Shown here piece after piece: positions 22,293-36,194 of a stretch of DNA of 64,000 nt; position 1 is the stretch's first letter, and each line of letters begins with the position of its first letter. Origin of the DNA: Lanius collurio (Eukaryota > Chordata > Aves > Passeriformes > Laniidae). A program made the translations under genes and the position numbers. The notes under the pieces were generated by a model that did not search any database, was not told the origin of the DNA, and saw only the letters and a program-made list of their open reading frames with translations. The stretch covers positions 5,834,397 to 5,898,396 of the forward strand of contig JACBWW010000028.1 in assembly GCA_020086605.1 (NCBI GenBank), read 5' to 3'.

Positions 22293-24729
22293 TAAGATAT
22301 AAAAAGGGCCTAACTGTAGATAAGTACCAGGTAAATACCTGTAGGTAAATATATATACAGTAGTAGAATTATCTCACAGTATATGAAGTCTGCGAGGGTA
22401 GAAGGTTCCCCAGAACACGTATTCCCAGAAGACCCAGGCTTGCCCCTTGTAAAAGTAATTTTATTCATAAAATTATGGAATTACCTTCTGCATCTGTGAT
22501 CTAGGCTTTTTGCAAATCCATTCAGAATTTTGTGAAAAGTGTTTGCTTTTATAGGCATTTCTTTATGGACCTATGTGTTTATGAAATAGGTGAAAATAAG
22601 TGGCAAATCTCTCTATTTCTTGGTTATTTCCATTCTGCCATGGTCTCGGCATTTCTTTGTAGTAGACTTGCCTGAAACTGTTACAAGCAGAAATCACTCT
22701 AAATGAAAAGTAATGTTAAAGAAAACAAGGTCTCCACTATATTGAACAGTTTTTATGATGTTAATGATTAGATTCTCAGCTAAGATAAACTTTAAAAATT
22801 CCTGTCTAAATTAGACCTTTCTTCTATAAGTCTTCCAAACTTTGCTAAAAGAGTAGCCTTTTTTTCCTGTGAATCTATCCTGAAACACAGTTTTCCAAAA
22901 GGCAAAAAAAAATTAAAAGGGAATCTCAAATATACAAAGAAATTAATAATTTATCATCACGGACAACCCTCTAATTTCTGTTTGTTTTTATTTTCATAGT
23001 AACTTAGAATGGATATGTCAGTAACTCAGGAAGATAGCAATTACCTCAAAGTACTAATTTGTTTTCATTAAGAATGTATCTGTAAATATCTAGATGAGTA
23101 GAATGAAAATTTTACCAGCAGTCATGCAGCAACTTCCTAAGCATCCTGGGAACACTAGTCTCTGATTACAGAGGGCTTTCTTTTTCTTACTTGTAAATTT
23201 AGTATCACACGGAATTTCTGAACTAATAGTTTTCCACACGGTTAGCTGCATGATGTTACACTTAAAAACAAGCTGGGTCTCTGGATGTAAAAATACATTC
23301 ACCCTATTGAGTTTTTTTTCCCCATACGCAATATGTATGCAGTTAAAATGTATTGCTCACAGACGTTACTGTGTTTCACTAACATAAGTGAGCAAAAAAT
23401 ATTAATAGAGAGTTCAACAGCTGAAGTATATTCTGAGAAATTGTTCCTTATTAACACTGCAAGAACAGGAAATCTGTCCCCCCAGATGATAAGAAAAACC
23501 AGTAGCTCTAGCTCTGACTGTTGAAGAGAAACTTATGTGTTCCCTGGAATGATTAATGCTCCTCATGATTGAGAAAGCTTTTTCTTTTTGCCCAGATACC
23601 TGCTAAGTCTTTCTCAACCCTTAGCACTTTTAAAGAGTATCAAGAGCTGTAAGTGAGCAGGATGTGATGGGACACCCACGCAAGTCACAGGAGAGCACGG
23701 CGGAAAAAGAAAAGTGGTTCAGCCACAGCTGTTAGAAGTGTGCCAGCACCACAGCTAACCCAAAGAGATTGTAACCCCGATTAGGCTTAGTGCAGTAATG
23801 GAAAACCATCAGGTTCATTCAGTATTCAAGGTAAGCAGCTGTATAACAATTTGTTTCACAACAAAAAGTTGACAGAACAAATCCAAAACAACTCTGTGTG
23901 CATGTTTACATGGGAAGCTATTGGCATCAGCAGTGCATTTGAAGGTGTGCTTCAAGTCCCTTATGCTTTTTGTAACATTTTCAAATTCATTGCTGTCTTC
24001 AAGATGACAGGAAATCCAGGTCTGCCTTCCTCCTGGGAGATCTTTATTCACAGACAAGTCAAAAACCCTTGACAAAAGGCAACCAAGGGAACTTGCTGAC
24101 CTTTTAGCTGCCTGTCTAACATCAGTGCAAGTATTGCTTCCTGATAAAATGAGAAATTCAATTTAAGGGGAAACATAGCAGGTATTTGAGTAGACTCTCA
24201 TTTTATTTTACTTCTTGGGCTGTCTCTCAAGCAGAAAACAAATGTAAATAAACAGGTCTTCATTCTTCATTCCTGTGAAGTTACCAGAGTTAACAGTGCT
24301 GCACACGAGGGTAACATCATTCTTGCACCATGGTCCACCCTTCTGCCTACTCTCTTGTTCACTAATTGATGTTTATCTCCTGAAATAAAACTGTCATTTA
24401 GAAATCCTAGCTTTGTTGTATCCCATTATTTTTGACCCTAATTTTAGGAAGACAGGACCCCTTCATTGAAAACCCGTCATTAATACAACGGTTCTTTGGA
24501 AATTAGTTGATTCATCAATCATAGTTAACCATAGTAAAGCTCGTAGTTTGGATGCCAGATAAAATGCCAGCACGCACAAAACTTGCAGAGTTATTGAGGT
24601 AGTCTAGGTTGGTTCACAACACAGCCAGTACCTTTCCTGTATCAACCTTTCTTCATCCATACTTGTTTCAACAGAACTGTTTGCTCCTCACATGATCAGT
24701 CTGAAAGACTTGAGTTTTCACATGGAAAG
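22293..24729. other. Non-coding unique DNA, no gene recognised
   Basis: Right flank of the retrovirus. AT-rich, with no repeat family or coding pattern that I can identify. Confidence 0.6.
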
Positions 24730-25153
24730 TCTTGGCTGAAGGATGCACTAGAACTGGAGCACCTCTCCTATGAGGAAGGGCTGAGAGAGCTGGGACTGTT
24801 CAGCCTGGAAAAAGGAAGGCAACTCAGGGGAATTTTATTAATATATATAAACGTTTGAAGGGAGGATGCAAAAGTGATGGAGCCAGGATCTTTCCAGTGG
24901 TGCCCAGTGACAGAACCAGTGGCTATGGGCACAAACTGAAACACAGGTGGTTTTCTCTGAGGGTAAGAAAACTTACTGCTGGGGATGACCAAGTGCTGGG
25001 ACAGGTTTCTTGAGGAGGTAGCCGAGTCTCCGTCCTTGGAGATATTCCATACCTCAATAACTGGCTCTGAGTGACCCTGCTTGAGCAAGCAAGCTGGCCC
25101 AGATGACATCTGGAGGTCTCTTCTAACCTCACTTCTTCTATGATTATATGATG
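24730..25153 (+). mobile_element. CR1 LINE 3' fragment
   Basis: A truncated CR1 with the expected series 'ggagcacctctcctatgagg', 'ggctgagagagctgggactg', 'ttcagcctggaaaaagg', 'gatggagccaggatc', 'cagtggtgcccagtgac', 'gatctccgtccttggagat'-like words (as 'gtctccgtccttggagatat') and the tail 'ctggaggtctcttctaacc', closing with the short repeat TTCTATGATTATATGATG. The internal TATATATA near 24840 is a local expansion. It has no coding frame. Confidence 0.92.
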
Positions 25154-25350
25154 CATGCGGGTCGTTTGAAGCCAGTAGATAACCTGGGTTACTCCAAGGA
25201 GAAAATATGTTGTCCTATATATAAGGAGAAAATTATTAGAGAATGGGTCTCCAGTTTTGAGAAAGACTGAGAATAACATTAAAGATGCTTGGATTCATAC
25301 ACAATAATTTGGAAATATCTCCTTGTTTTGTTCTGCCAGTATTTTTTTTT

Positions 25351-25379
25351 GTTGGTTGGTTGATTGGTTGGTTGGTTGG
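25351..25379 (+). repeat. (GTTG)n microsatellite
   Basis: Seven tetranucleotide units of TTGG type with one GATT interruption, preceded by a T run. Confidence 0.9.
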
Positions 25380-28300
25380 AGTTTCTTGGTTTTTGTGGGT
25401 TTTCTTTTGTCTGTAGTGTACTAACAATTAAAACCACTCCAGAGAAGTTACCTTCTCTGCTAGGGGGTATGTACATAAGCATGTATTATTTTATGTGTAT
25501 GTGGGATACTAACTATACAGAAATTTCAAAACTGAATTCTCTAATGGTTGTAGAGAATAACATATGGATATAATTAAGTTGTGATCTGTTTTGAAAACTA
25601 GCACAAAAATATGGAAATGTTCAAGTATAAAGGTTAGTCTTAGAGATTTACACATCAGGCTTGATTTGCACATATTTATTGCATAGCTAACAACTTGGTA
25701 ATATTTTCCTTCAAGCAATTAACAGTACTAATATCTGCTGTAAAGATGCATATGGAAATTGAGGTAACCAACAATCAGTGATCAAAGTCAACAAAAGAGC
25801 TGAAATCTATATCCTTCTTTATTTTTCATTCTACCCTCTCAGTAAAACAGCAGTGAATGTTGATGTATGAGTCCCAGAACTGCTCCCTGTGACACCATCA
25901 GTAAATTAAAAATATTAGGAGTTATTTGTGCTTCACTCATGTCCACAGTAACAAGCATTATAATACATGTTTTGTATGCACAGCCCTGCAGTGCTGAGTC
26001 CCTATCCTTCTGACTGAGAAGTGAAGATATTCTCTCCTTAGTATTTTAACTATGTATTGTTCCCTTTTCTGCTTGGGCAGTAGGGTAGGAAGGGGTTTAT
26101 TTGAAGAGACTTTATAAGAGGGAGGAAAAGGGCCAGAAATTTCGAAGAATGCTGCCTATTCTGCATTTCTTCATTGATGATCTATCTTTGTCTAGTTAGT
26201 TGGGGTTTTGTTTGTGTTTTTTTAAAAGGAACTGTTTCTATACACTGAAGATACCCTAAGGACACAAACCAATCAGATCTTACCAGCTGCTTCATTCAGG
26301 CCACACATCCTACAAGGAATGAAACCTGCCCTCTCAGAATGGCCTTAGCCTCTGTGTGAACAGAGGAAAGGCAAAACAAATTGTCCTAACAGATAAAAAT
26401 GACCAAGCTTCCTTTCCAGGGAAATTTGCCTCTTACATTTACATTTTCTTAAATGGTCCACTCTGTGCACTGCAGGGCATCCTCCTTCATTCACACATGT
26501 ATTCTGGTACTGTCCATAAGTATGCTTAAACTTAATTGCAGTCCTGTGTACAGAAAGCAGGGACTTTACCAGTAGGAGGCTGGAATGGAAAGCAAATGAG
26601 TTGTTTTTTCAGATGTTCATATTATCTTTCAATAAATTCATATGTGCAGATTACTCTCTTAAGTACTCAGTACTAAGATTTTATGCTAACCAGCATAAAT
26701 TCCTACATAGCATTGCTTTTGGCTGCCAGTGGTTATACTGTTTATCCACTGGATCATCTGAAGGAATTTATATCTTTCCCAAGCATGAGATGAAGGAACT
26801 CTCCTCAAAGTCGTAATAGTTGCTGTGCTCTTGAGTTCTGAATCAATGATGTGGAAGCAGTTCAGTGGACATCAAAAACAGCATTTTGTACTGTCTGGGT
26901 CATAGTAGTGCCTGTGGTTTTGTGAAGAATAATTATTGCTCTATTCCAAAAGAACACAAACATTTCCGTGTGAAGTAAAAATACACTATATAGCAAGTTC
27001 CTTTGATGCTGCAAATCTTATTCTTCCCATTCTGTGTCATTCTGCAAAAAAATCAACTTTTAAGGTACTATAACAGTGTCATTACAAAATCTAAATTAAA
27101 CCAATATAAACTGTTTTCTAAACCTGACTGTGGTATTCACCATCTGTGAGTTCAGAGGTAAAATGTGGTCTCAGAAAAAAGATGTCACACAGCAGTTTCG
27201 TCGTGACATTAACCCCCAAGGGTTCTAAGACATGGATATATGAACTGGAATAAGGAAAGTCTAGAAAGGATTGAGAAAAGAGGTAAGAACTACTGTCTGC
27301 ACAACATACTCTGAATGTACAGGAGTAGGAGAGATTAACTTAATTGCAGTGAATGGTGGCAAAACTGGCATCCACCTATATGTTGCACCTTTGTTGCTGA
27401 ACACAGAAGATGCTGGCTTATGCTTTTTTAAAAAGGGCTTATTTTGGGCTGCTCTATCTTCTTTCTTAACTACAGGTGCCACAAAGTCACTTTGGCCCCA
27501 GCTGAGGGCCAAGTGTCCAACAAATATAGTCACCCCATGGCCAGGTTCTCTTTTTTTCACATTTGTTTCACCAGCCTTGGGGGAATTGGAAAGTCATTGA
27601 CCAGATGAGACATGTAACGCTGGAAGAGGACCTTGAAGGAAACCTGCAAAAGGATTTTTTTTCTGCACAAACTGTCTGTGAAATGACTTGCCAGATCCAT
27701 CAGAGGTGTCATCTTTGTCAAGGAGGAGACGTCTATAAAATATTAAATGCCTAAGCATGGCAATATAGGTGAGAAGGAACTTAAGCAATTGCGCCTGTTT
27801 TTTATGGCTTTAGAAAGGAAATTTTGCTTGAGTCTTGCTACAGCCACCGAGTGATGAGTAGTAATAAGTAAGGAGATATGCAGGGTTTACTCCTTTAAAG
27901 CAAAGAGTACTGCTCTGTGGCATCTGAACAGAAAGAAAATACACACTCTTTGCTTCCTGTCCCCTGCAGTTCCCATGCCCTCCTAGTGCCTCCAAGAGGC
28001 AGGACCTGCCACCATGCTGCCACAAGGAATATCTGGCTTTGCAAAGAAAAAAATTAATTTTCAGCAGACCTGTGCCAGCAGATGCAATGCATCTCAGCTC
28101 TCCTGCTGTAAAGGGTGTGTTAAATTGGGTGTGGATTGAAATGGAAGTCTGTTCAGGAAGCTTTCAGCTGGCAGCTGATCCAGAGACCACTTTATTTTCC
28201 GTCTGGGGCAATGCTGAGAATGCTGTGTCTTGAGACCAGGGAAGCAAAGCAGATCCCTCAGGCTCCAGTTCTTCCCTGAGCCCTCCCTTTCTCTGCTCTG

Positions 28301-31194
28301 TGTAAAAAGCATGAGAGAATACCCTGGAGACAATTTACAGTCCAGTCATTTATGCAACCTACAGGATTCAAACTAAATTTAGAGATAAATCAAGCGTAAT
28401 CCAGTTGGTTTTTCACAGCTTATCCCTGCAAAGATAGTAATTTCCTCAGTATATTTACTGCTCCTGAGTCTATTTCTGACAATGGATATCAATAAAGTAG
28501 ACAGATTTATTATTTAAGTTTAAATCATATTTGATACAATTTGGTGTTTAATAATTTATTTTGTACCAACAGTTCATCTAGAAACACTACTTTTTCCTTA
28601 TTTTTCCTTACACTTTGAAAATCTCTGCATCCAGCATGAAGAAAATGAACCATCTGTGTGCCTGCATGAAATCCTTTCTCTGGCAGTTCCCCTGGCTGAA
28701 GTGCAGGTTCTCCGTGGAGGAGACCCAAGCAGCTACAGAGTATTGATCACAGATGAACAGACTACCATAACAAATCCTCGGGATAGCTCACCATTTTTTT
28801 TTTCTGAAGACCTTTTCAAACCTTTCTCTAATCACTGTGTAGAAAGCTGTAAATTAAAGCAGCCAGTTCAGGCTTTAGAAATGCTTAGCAGGCAGGGTGC
28901 AGCAGGAGAACGTATAAGAGTTTGAATTATTGCCTGCTGCAACCTTCCACATTTACATTCAAGTCATAATTTCTGGAAGTAAGCATAAATAAGAATTAAA
29001 TATCTGCTAAGTCTTTTTTCTTCTGTCCTTTGATTACAGTTCTATTTTATTTACGACTCCCAAAAGAGAGCCAAACTTCTATTATGTGACATTTCTTCTG
29101 TAAATTGTTAAAGAATCACAAAAATGAAATACTTCACAGCAGGTTTTTCCTCTATTGCTACCTGCCAGTGATATTAGCTTGGTCCCTTTCCCAAACCACT
29201 CTTTAGTAGGTGATTTTTTTTTTCTGGTAGGGAAGCATCTTATTATAGTTTGACTGCCTTTTTCTGTGATTTTCTCTGAAGACAGGTGATTTAGCTGTAC
29301 CAGGTATTTGACGCTTCTACCACTTTCTGTGTTGCAACAGTTTCACTGTTAGTATCTGAAATATATTAAAATAAAATAAATAACTTATAAAAAAAACACA
29401 TCCAAACTTTGCATCAGAATGTGGCAACTTGTGTATTGAATACTGTTAAAGCACACATAGGTTTTCATGTTATTGGTCAAAGCAGCATTTTCTTGCCCCC
29501 ATTACACATCTGAAGCTTTTTTCCAGACTTCTCAGCTCTGACAGAAGCGTTCCTCTGAATTCCAGTCTCTGTTTATCTTTTGTCAAGTCATATTTATTTT
29601 TCCTTGTATCAACACTCTCCTTAGATAGCTGGTCTCATTCACAAGCTATTTATACCTAGCTGTATTTACAGAAGAGTCTTTGTAACCTTGGCTTTTATTT
29701 TGGTAAACAATCCCAAAGACATAAGAAATGGTGCCATAGAGAGCATAAATCTGAGAGGATGATTATCTAAAATAGTCCACAGTCTTCTCCAGCATTTAAA
29801 ATTATTTATTTAATTCTTCCCTGAGCCAAGCATCCCTTTAAATACTGCAAGCTTGACTTGCAAGCCCATTTCTCTTATTTTTGTCATTACACCTCTTGCA
29901 CTGGTAATGGTTGTTCTTGCAGCATGCGATGTAAGCTTCTTGCACCTATAAAAACATTTCAGTAATTTCTCTCTGGCCACACTCAAATTCTTCAGTGAAC
30001 TATATCCATCCCTTTAGTTGGTGCTTTTATCTGCAAAACTTCTTTTATTATCCTTGGTATTCTCCATTTTCCTTATCATCCTTCTTTCTTTTCCTTCTTT
30101 TTCATCTCCTTGTCCATGCCCAAGGGTTTTTTCTTTAAAACTAGGTTTGGAAAATACAATACTGTTTCACATTGTTTTAAAGTTCCTATCAGTCATGGTA
30201 GCATCCATTCTGAAGAGACAGTGCCTCGGGGTCCAAGGACAGTCTGTCTGCCAAAGAGGGGCACTTCTCTAGCAAGCAATTGTGCAGTTGACTTCTTTCC
30301 TCATTGTGTGGTCCTTTCCTGTAGAAGACGTAATTCTGAGCATCTTTCCTTTTCATCCCTGATCTTTTCCCACTGGATCTTGTACTGTCATATGACCTGG
30401 TGGGAAAGCTAGCATTAGATCAGGGTTATCTCCTCATTTTATCTGTGCTCCTACATCTCATCTGGGCTCCTGGTGGTCAGTGACTCTTCCCTGGCACTTG
30501 CTAGGTGCCAGTCCAACCCTTTCTTCTGCTGAAGGAGACGGTGCCTGCTGGTGCAGGGATAGCATTTCTGTTCCATCCTTGCAAAGGTTGTCACAGCCCA
30601 GAGACCAATGCTCTTCACTGTCACAGCATTAAACCACTTGGTCGTCGTTGTTGTCGTGCATTTCCCAGGTGCAAAGAAGGGTTGCTCCCTGTCCCGTTCT
30701 CTCTCCCCGGGAGGCAGGAGCTCAGGGGCGCAGGCACCAAGCAGTCACACAGAGCAGTGCTGGCTGCCTGTGGGAGTGCGCTGGGTACTTGTTGGACACC
30801 TCCTGAAAAGGTTAAAATGAGCACAGCAAAATCTATGCAGGAAGATTGTGTGTTTCACCCCTAGGACAAACCTCAGATTTACAGCACAGCACCTGGGCTG
30901 GCATGGGTTTTATTTTTAAGAATTCCTTACAACAAGTCTCTGAAACACTGTTTACTCCTCTGACAGCAATGACTCTGGTGACTATCTGAGTAGAAGCCTC
31001 TAAGTTTTTATAATTCTAACTAGTTAGTTCAGTCAGTGAAATATAGTGATTCAATGACCAGCTTTAGTAATTTTTTATTTTTTAATAGCTCACGTAGAAA
31101 TTTTATTTTTATTATTTCCATGTTTATTGTTTCAGTATTCTTTTGAGAAGAAACTTATCCAATAAGTAGAGATAAAACATTCTTAGGCAATATT

Positions 31195-31298
31195 CCCAAA
31201 ACCCAAACAAAACCCAACTTTTTTGTAATCCTGAAAATATAAAACCAAAACCAACCAACCAAATAAACAAAAAACAAACAACAACAAAAAAACTCCAC
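31195..31298 (+). repeat. A/C-rich low-complexity DNA
   Basis: Runs such as AAACCCAAACAAAACCC and CCAACCAACCAAATAAAC, made almost only of A and C apart from a short central T-rich interruption. There is no retroelement body beside it. Confidence 0.75.
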
Positions 31299-32082
31299 CA
31301 GACAGGAATTTTATAAAGCTTATATTTTACTATTATCTACTTCCTGCCTGTTTCTAACATAATTTTATTCTGTCTCGTGTTATAACAAACTAATAATAAC
31401 CAGGATGAGGTTAATTTTTCACAGGCTTACTTTGAAGATCTGTCCAGGCTGCAATGCCAAGAGGCAAATTGATGCTTGAGCTTTTAGTTGCATCTATTAA
31501 CTCCTTTTTCTTTTGTGGTAAGTCTTGTATATAGCATCACATTATAAAAAAATATTTTGTAATAGACACCTATGCAGTCAATACATTGTTAAGCCCTGCT
31601 GTCCTCAGCGTACGGCATTGACAGGAGATGGCAGAGAAGTTGCCCTCTAACACCTTATATCCTTATTGTGAGCCCATTATCCTAAATGCTGGAAAAGTCT
31701 GAACTGGGACCTCTTGGCCATCTGGCTGTGTTTCAAAGTTTTCTCCTACAACACCTATCTCCATTCTATTTATGGACTGAAGGGTATATATGGAGCTGGC
31801 TCATCACAAACTTTTCTTATATCTGTGGAAATAGCAATCTTCTGACCACAGATTCTGTGTACTTGCAACAGAAGTAGTCCTAGCAATACATTTAATACAT
31901 ATTTGAATAGAAAAGTGAAATCCAGAGAGATCCCTTCAATCTAGGGTACCAGTTGTTCACAAATTCAGAAAAACACGGCAGCAGAGAACGATTCAAACAT
32001 GAGCCCAAACAGTAAAAGCACAAAATATCCTAGTGATTAGAGACAGATCACCCTAAGCTTCACACTATGGAGTTATTTCTTC

Positions 32083-32096
32083 TTTTTTTTTTTTTT
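32083..32096 (+). repeat. Poly-T run, 14 nt
   Basis: Simple homopolymer in AT-rich unique DNA. Confidence 0.9.
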
Positions 32097-34160
32097 CCAT
32101 TAGTAGTATGTTATCAATAAACCCACAAATAAAAGTGTATCAGATTGTCATCAGCCTTTTCTTAACTCACTCTGGAAATATTCATCATTGAAATCTGTTT
32201 CTCACTCAAGCCCAGCTCTGGAAGTGATTCAAAAAGATTAAACAGAGTTCTCCCAGGTCAGGCTTTATCATAGCATACTGGCAGTGGCACTCCCTGTTAT
32301 TCCTGTCTCTTGCTCTTAAATGTTTTCATAAATGAATTTGCTGCTCTAAGTTCTCATTAACATTGCCAATTTGGGGAAACACATTGCCTCTATTAAGGTG
32401 CAGGCTGTACACATGTTCCTTTTGGGGGCTGGTGTAACAGCTTTTATAAGGATTGTGTCAGCAAAAGGAAAAGAGTATTAACATTCCTCTTTTCTTAGCC
32501 ATGAGATTTCCTAAGATATTTTCAGTGTGCTATTTGCAAAAAACGGCTCTAATGCAGCTGTTGCATCAGCCAAGCATTGTCTTCTTACAAGGGGTACACT
32601 TTGTCTAGATATTCTGTGCTTTGATCTTGGACCAGTCCTAGTCCCACATCACACAAATCCCAGCCAGTCTGAAGTGTGAAAAGTCTACAGGTTCTCTCTA
32701 CGTTTGCCTTCTTGTGTGCAATAATTTGTTCAGCACTGAACTGCTGCATAAAACAACTGCTTATTGTCCGCATAAAATGTTCCTTTGCCTGTGCAGAATA
32801 CAATGTGTTAGGGTCAAAAAACTATCACTTTCAGATTACTAATATTATGTTTCTTTCATCCACTTCCTGTCTTCTGCTTAGAAAAATAATTTTTGAACAA
32901 TTTTACTCTTGAGTGGGTTTTATTATTCTCAACATCTGTGTTTTCTGGCATTGTGTCATGTAAACTTCCCAGCAATACTACATAATATCATCCTCTGACA
33001 GAATCTTTTTTTTTCTCTCACTTATAAAGTAAACTGATAATTGAAAGCTGCACTTCTTCCTTACTGAGCATTTTCTGTTTATTTATTTTTTTAAATTAAA
33101 TTCATATGCAACATTCAGGCGTTAATTATGTTTCTTAAATGAAAGGCAGTTATAGCACAAAGCACTGATTTGCAACTTAAAGTTTTCTGATATTGGACAA
33201 GTGGGTCATTAAATACAAAGAAGAGAAAGAAAATTTCATATCTTGAAAGGAATATTTTAAACAAGGACTTAAAAAATTAACTGAGGGCTATCGGGAAAAC
33301 ATAGGAATTTTCAAAATGGTTTTTTAATGGCATATCAGATACATTTAACAATGATTGGACTCAATTAGATGAAAAAATTAATTATTATTATTTTGCTCCT
33401 TTTTAGTGTTCACATAGACAATGGCTTATATCAGGCAATCTTTGCTTTACTCACAGCAGAGAGCTCCTCATTCTGGATAAACATCCAATCCTTGCAAACA
33501 GGAAAATTCAGGCTTGGGATGGGGGCCCAAAACACCTTGCCTCCAGTCCAGTATTGGAACTGGCCATTTTTGCACACACTCTCCAACATCTGACAGTGAA
33601 TAGCTGTGGTACAGAGAGGGATGTGTAAGCCGGACTGTTTTGGCACAGACGTGACAGGCAGCTGGTGTAGCCTGGGTGAGAAGATGGCATCACGATCCAC
33701 TCAGGAGACTAAGGAGGGTAGGGGTAAGCCTGTATGTCCTGTGAATGGCAAATAAACAGATTGGAGAGCAAGCCAGCAGCATCAAGTGCTACCAGTCCGT
33801 AAAATGCAGAAGGTATGCTATTCTTGCTCATGGAGTCAGGGACCTCTCAAAACCACTCTTACTGCATTAACATTTGCTAGTGAAGCAAACTGGTAATGAA
33901 CATGATGAACTAGCACTGGAAAATACTAAATGAGTGAGATCCTTTGGTAAAATCTCATCACTGTGATTTAATTCCCTGGGTATGCCCAATGCTAGTATCA
34001 TCTTTTGACCTCAAAAATGTTTTTTCAGGACCTGTGTTCCAGGAAGCTCTGGTATAAGTGGTTTCAGTTTGCCTTACTGACCAAATCAGGAATCCCATAG
34101 GGGAGTCTATGAAAAGAATGAGCTTCTATACTGAAAATGAAAGTCAATGATAAATTACTT

Positions 34161-34200
34161 TATTATATTATATTATATTACATTGCATTACATTATATTT
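34161..34200 (+). repeat. (TATTA)n pentanucleotide repeat
   Basis: Four near-perfect ATATT-type units, then variant units in which CATTG or CATTA replaces TATTA. The array is slightly degenerate, so probably an older one. Confidence 0.85.
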
Positions 34201-36150
34201 TACAATTTAGCAGTCATGAAAAATTGTGTACACCCTTAAAGGCTGAATCCCTTGTTGCTCTGTACATGTTTCATTTATGAAATTTCACCAGAACTCTCAA
34301 AATATAAAAGGCTACCTGACTTGTTTGCACTGTACTTAGGTAAAGACTGATCTGTTGGAAACCAAGTGATTTGTATGCCATGTACACACATTTGAGATCT
34401 GGCACTCTGCTTCTTCCCTTGCAGTCATACCTGGCAGCTGAAATATCTTGCTGCCAGCCATGAGGAGTAAAAGCATTCCTTTTCCACTTTACACTGTTTT
34501 ATAATTACCCCTGACTTCTTTTTGGCTGTCCTTGCCTTTCCCTTTTACTTTCCTAGAAATCAGAAAAGGTATTTAGTTACCAAACCCTCTACCTGCTTTC
34601 ATGAAATCTAAGAGCCTCTAAGGATTTAAACCATACTTGCAGTTCCTGACTTAAGCAGACAGTAGCAGAGTTGAATCTGAAATCTGAAGAGCACAGTCCC
34701 TTCCCAGGTTTTTCTCCTTGTTTGAGCAATATCAAGAACTTTTCATTTTTTTCTGTCTATTGAGCAGTGTGAACGCCTGAAGAGCAAATTTCTCCATACC
34801 CAGTGCTGCCGTGAAGCTCTTATAAAGAGATACTGTAATATCAGCCCATGAAGATGATGAGAAGGCTGGCATCCTCGGTGCTTTTAACATCCCTGCTCTG
34901 ACACGAGGTGATGTACTAGCCTGCAAGCTTTCAGCTGCTGGGGGAAAATGTGCAGACATCCTGAGAGATAAGATATGCCCATCTGAGCTTCAAAGAAGTG
35001 GAAACTAAATGTGATTGAAACATGTCAAAGTCCTCAGCTTCTGTCCCTTTTCAGAAGACCTTGTCCTATACGTGTGCACTGACATTTCAGCCAGCTCAGG
35101 ACACAGGGATGGGACCAGCGGGAGCAGCCCCCAGTGCTCCTTCCCCCACTCCCCCACATGGTACTGGAGCCCCGGCAGCATCAGCATCGACAGGGGCACG
35201 AGGCAGTGCTGGGCCTACAAGGAGATAAGGGCTGATGGATGGCGTGGATGGCCTGGGGGATGAGATAAGGCTGGGACCTGCCCAGCAAGTATGCAGTGGG
35301 AGGAGACGTTTCCTGCTACTGCCACAGCGTATCTCCCACTGCCATTTGGGAAGAGGTGAGGGCCTGACCCTCTGTTTCTTGGTTTTTTGCAAGAACATTT
35401 CCACCCTCCTGAAGAGAAAAGTCCTGCCTGGGAAAAAGGTTGGAAGATGAGTTCATACCTTCAAAGGTCTTCCTGGCCTTCCTGACCCACACCTGTACAC
35501 CTTCATCCCACTTCTGATTCTTTTCGTCCCTGCTTGCTCGAGTGTAAGGTCCTCAATGACCATGAGTGTTTGGTAGGTTCAGTGCCATTTCTCACACAAC
35601 TAATTTTACCTTTACTTCGTAATATGAAAATCTTCCATCCCTGGTCTGGTGTTCTAACATCTTCAAGAGAAGATATAGGCTCTCAGTGTTTTAAATCTAA
35701 ACCATTACTGCAATTGGTAAAATTCAGTATAACCCAGCCAAAGAAGAGATGCTCTGTACTTCTTTTGAAAAAAAACAGTGCAAAATGAGATTTTCTATTT
35801 TCACCCTTTTTCCTCACATTATTCTGTTATATTCATAAAATCCCAAACAAAATTGATGAGTAATCTTTTGGACCTTACTAGTATGGTGTTGATAATGCTG
35901 CTGTCACAAAGATACCTGCAAAAATGGGTGTAGAACTCTTTTTTTTCAAATGAAGTCAAAAAAGAAGGCATTTTTAAAAATATGAGGGCATGGAATGCGG
36001 GAAATAAGAGCAGACCGAATTTATTGTCCTTTGAAGAGATTTTTAACATTATCAGCTAAAGACTGTTGATGATGTCTTTTCAGGAGTGAAGTCTCTTCAG
36101 CAAATGAGTGCTTAATAATCCTCATGCTCTCATTTTTGTAATAATTTCAG

Positions 36151-36194
36151 TCTGATATTAAATATGCCTTGTTCAGATGTCTCTCTGATACAAG
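36151..36194 (+). other. Exon-like segment (weak)
   Basis: Forty-four bases between an acceptor-like sequence ending TAATTTCAG (36150) and a consensus donor GTATGT (36195). Two of the three frames are open. I do not recognise the peptide. Splice-like pairs of this quality occur often by chance in this much AT-rich DNA. Confidence 0.15.

Noticed and set aside
21940..22302. Open frames of about 120-128 codons within each LTR copy
   Set aside because: They lie on the strand opposite to the virus and are simply stop-poor LTR sequence present twice.
33431..33700. Cysteine-containing 89-codon minus-strand frame resembling a short sushi-like module
   Set aside because: Cysteine spacing does not fit a complete module and splice signals are unconvincing.
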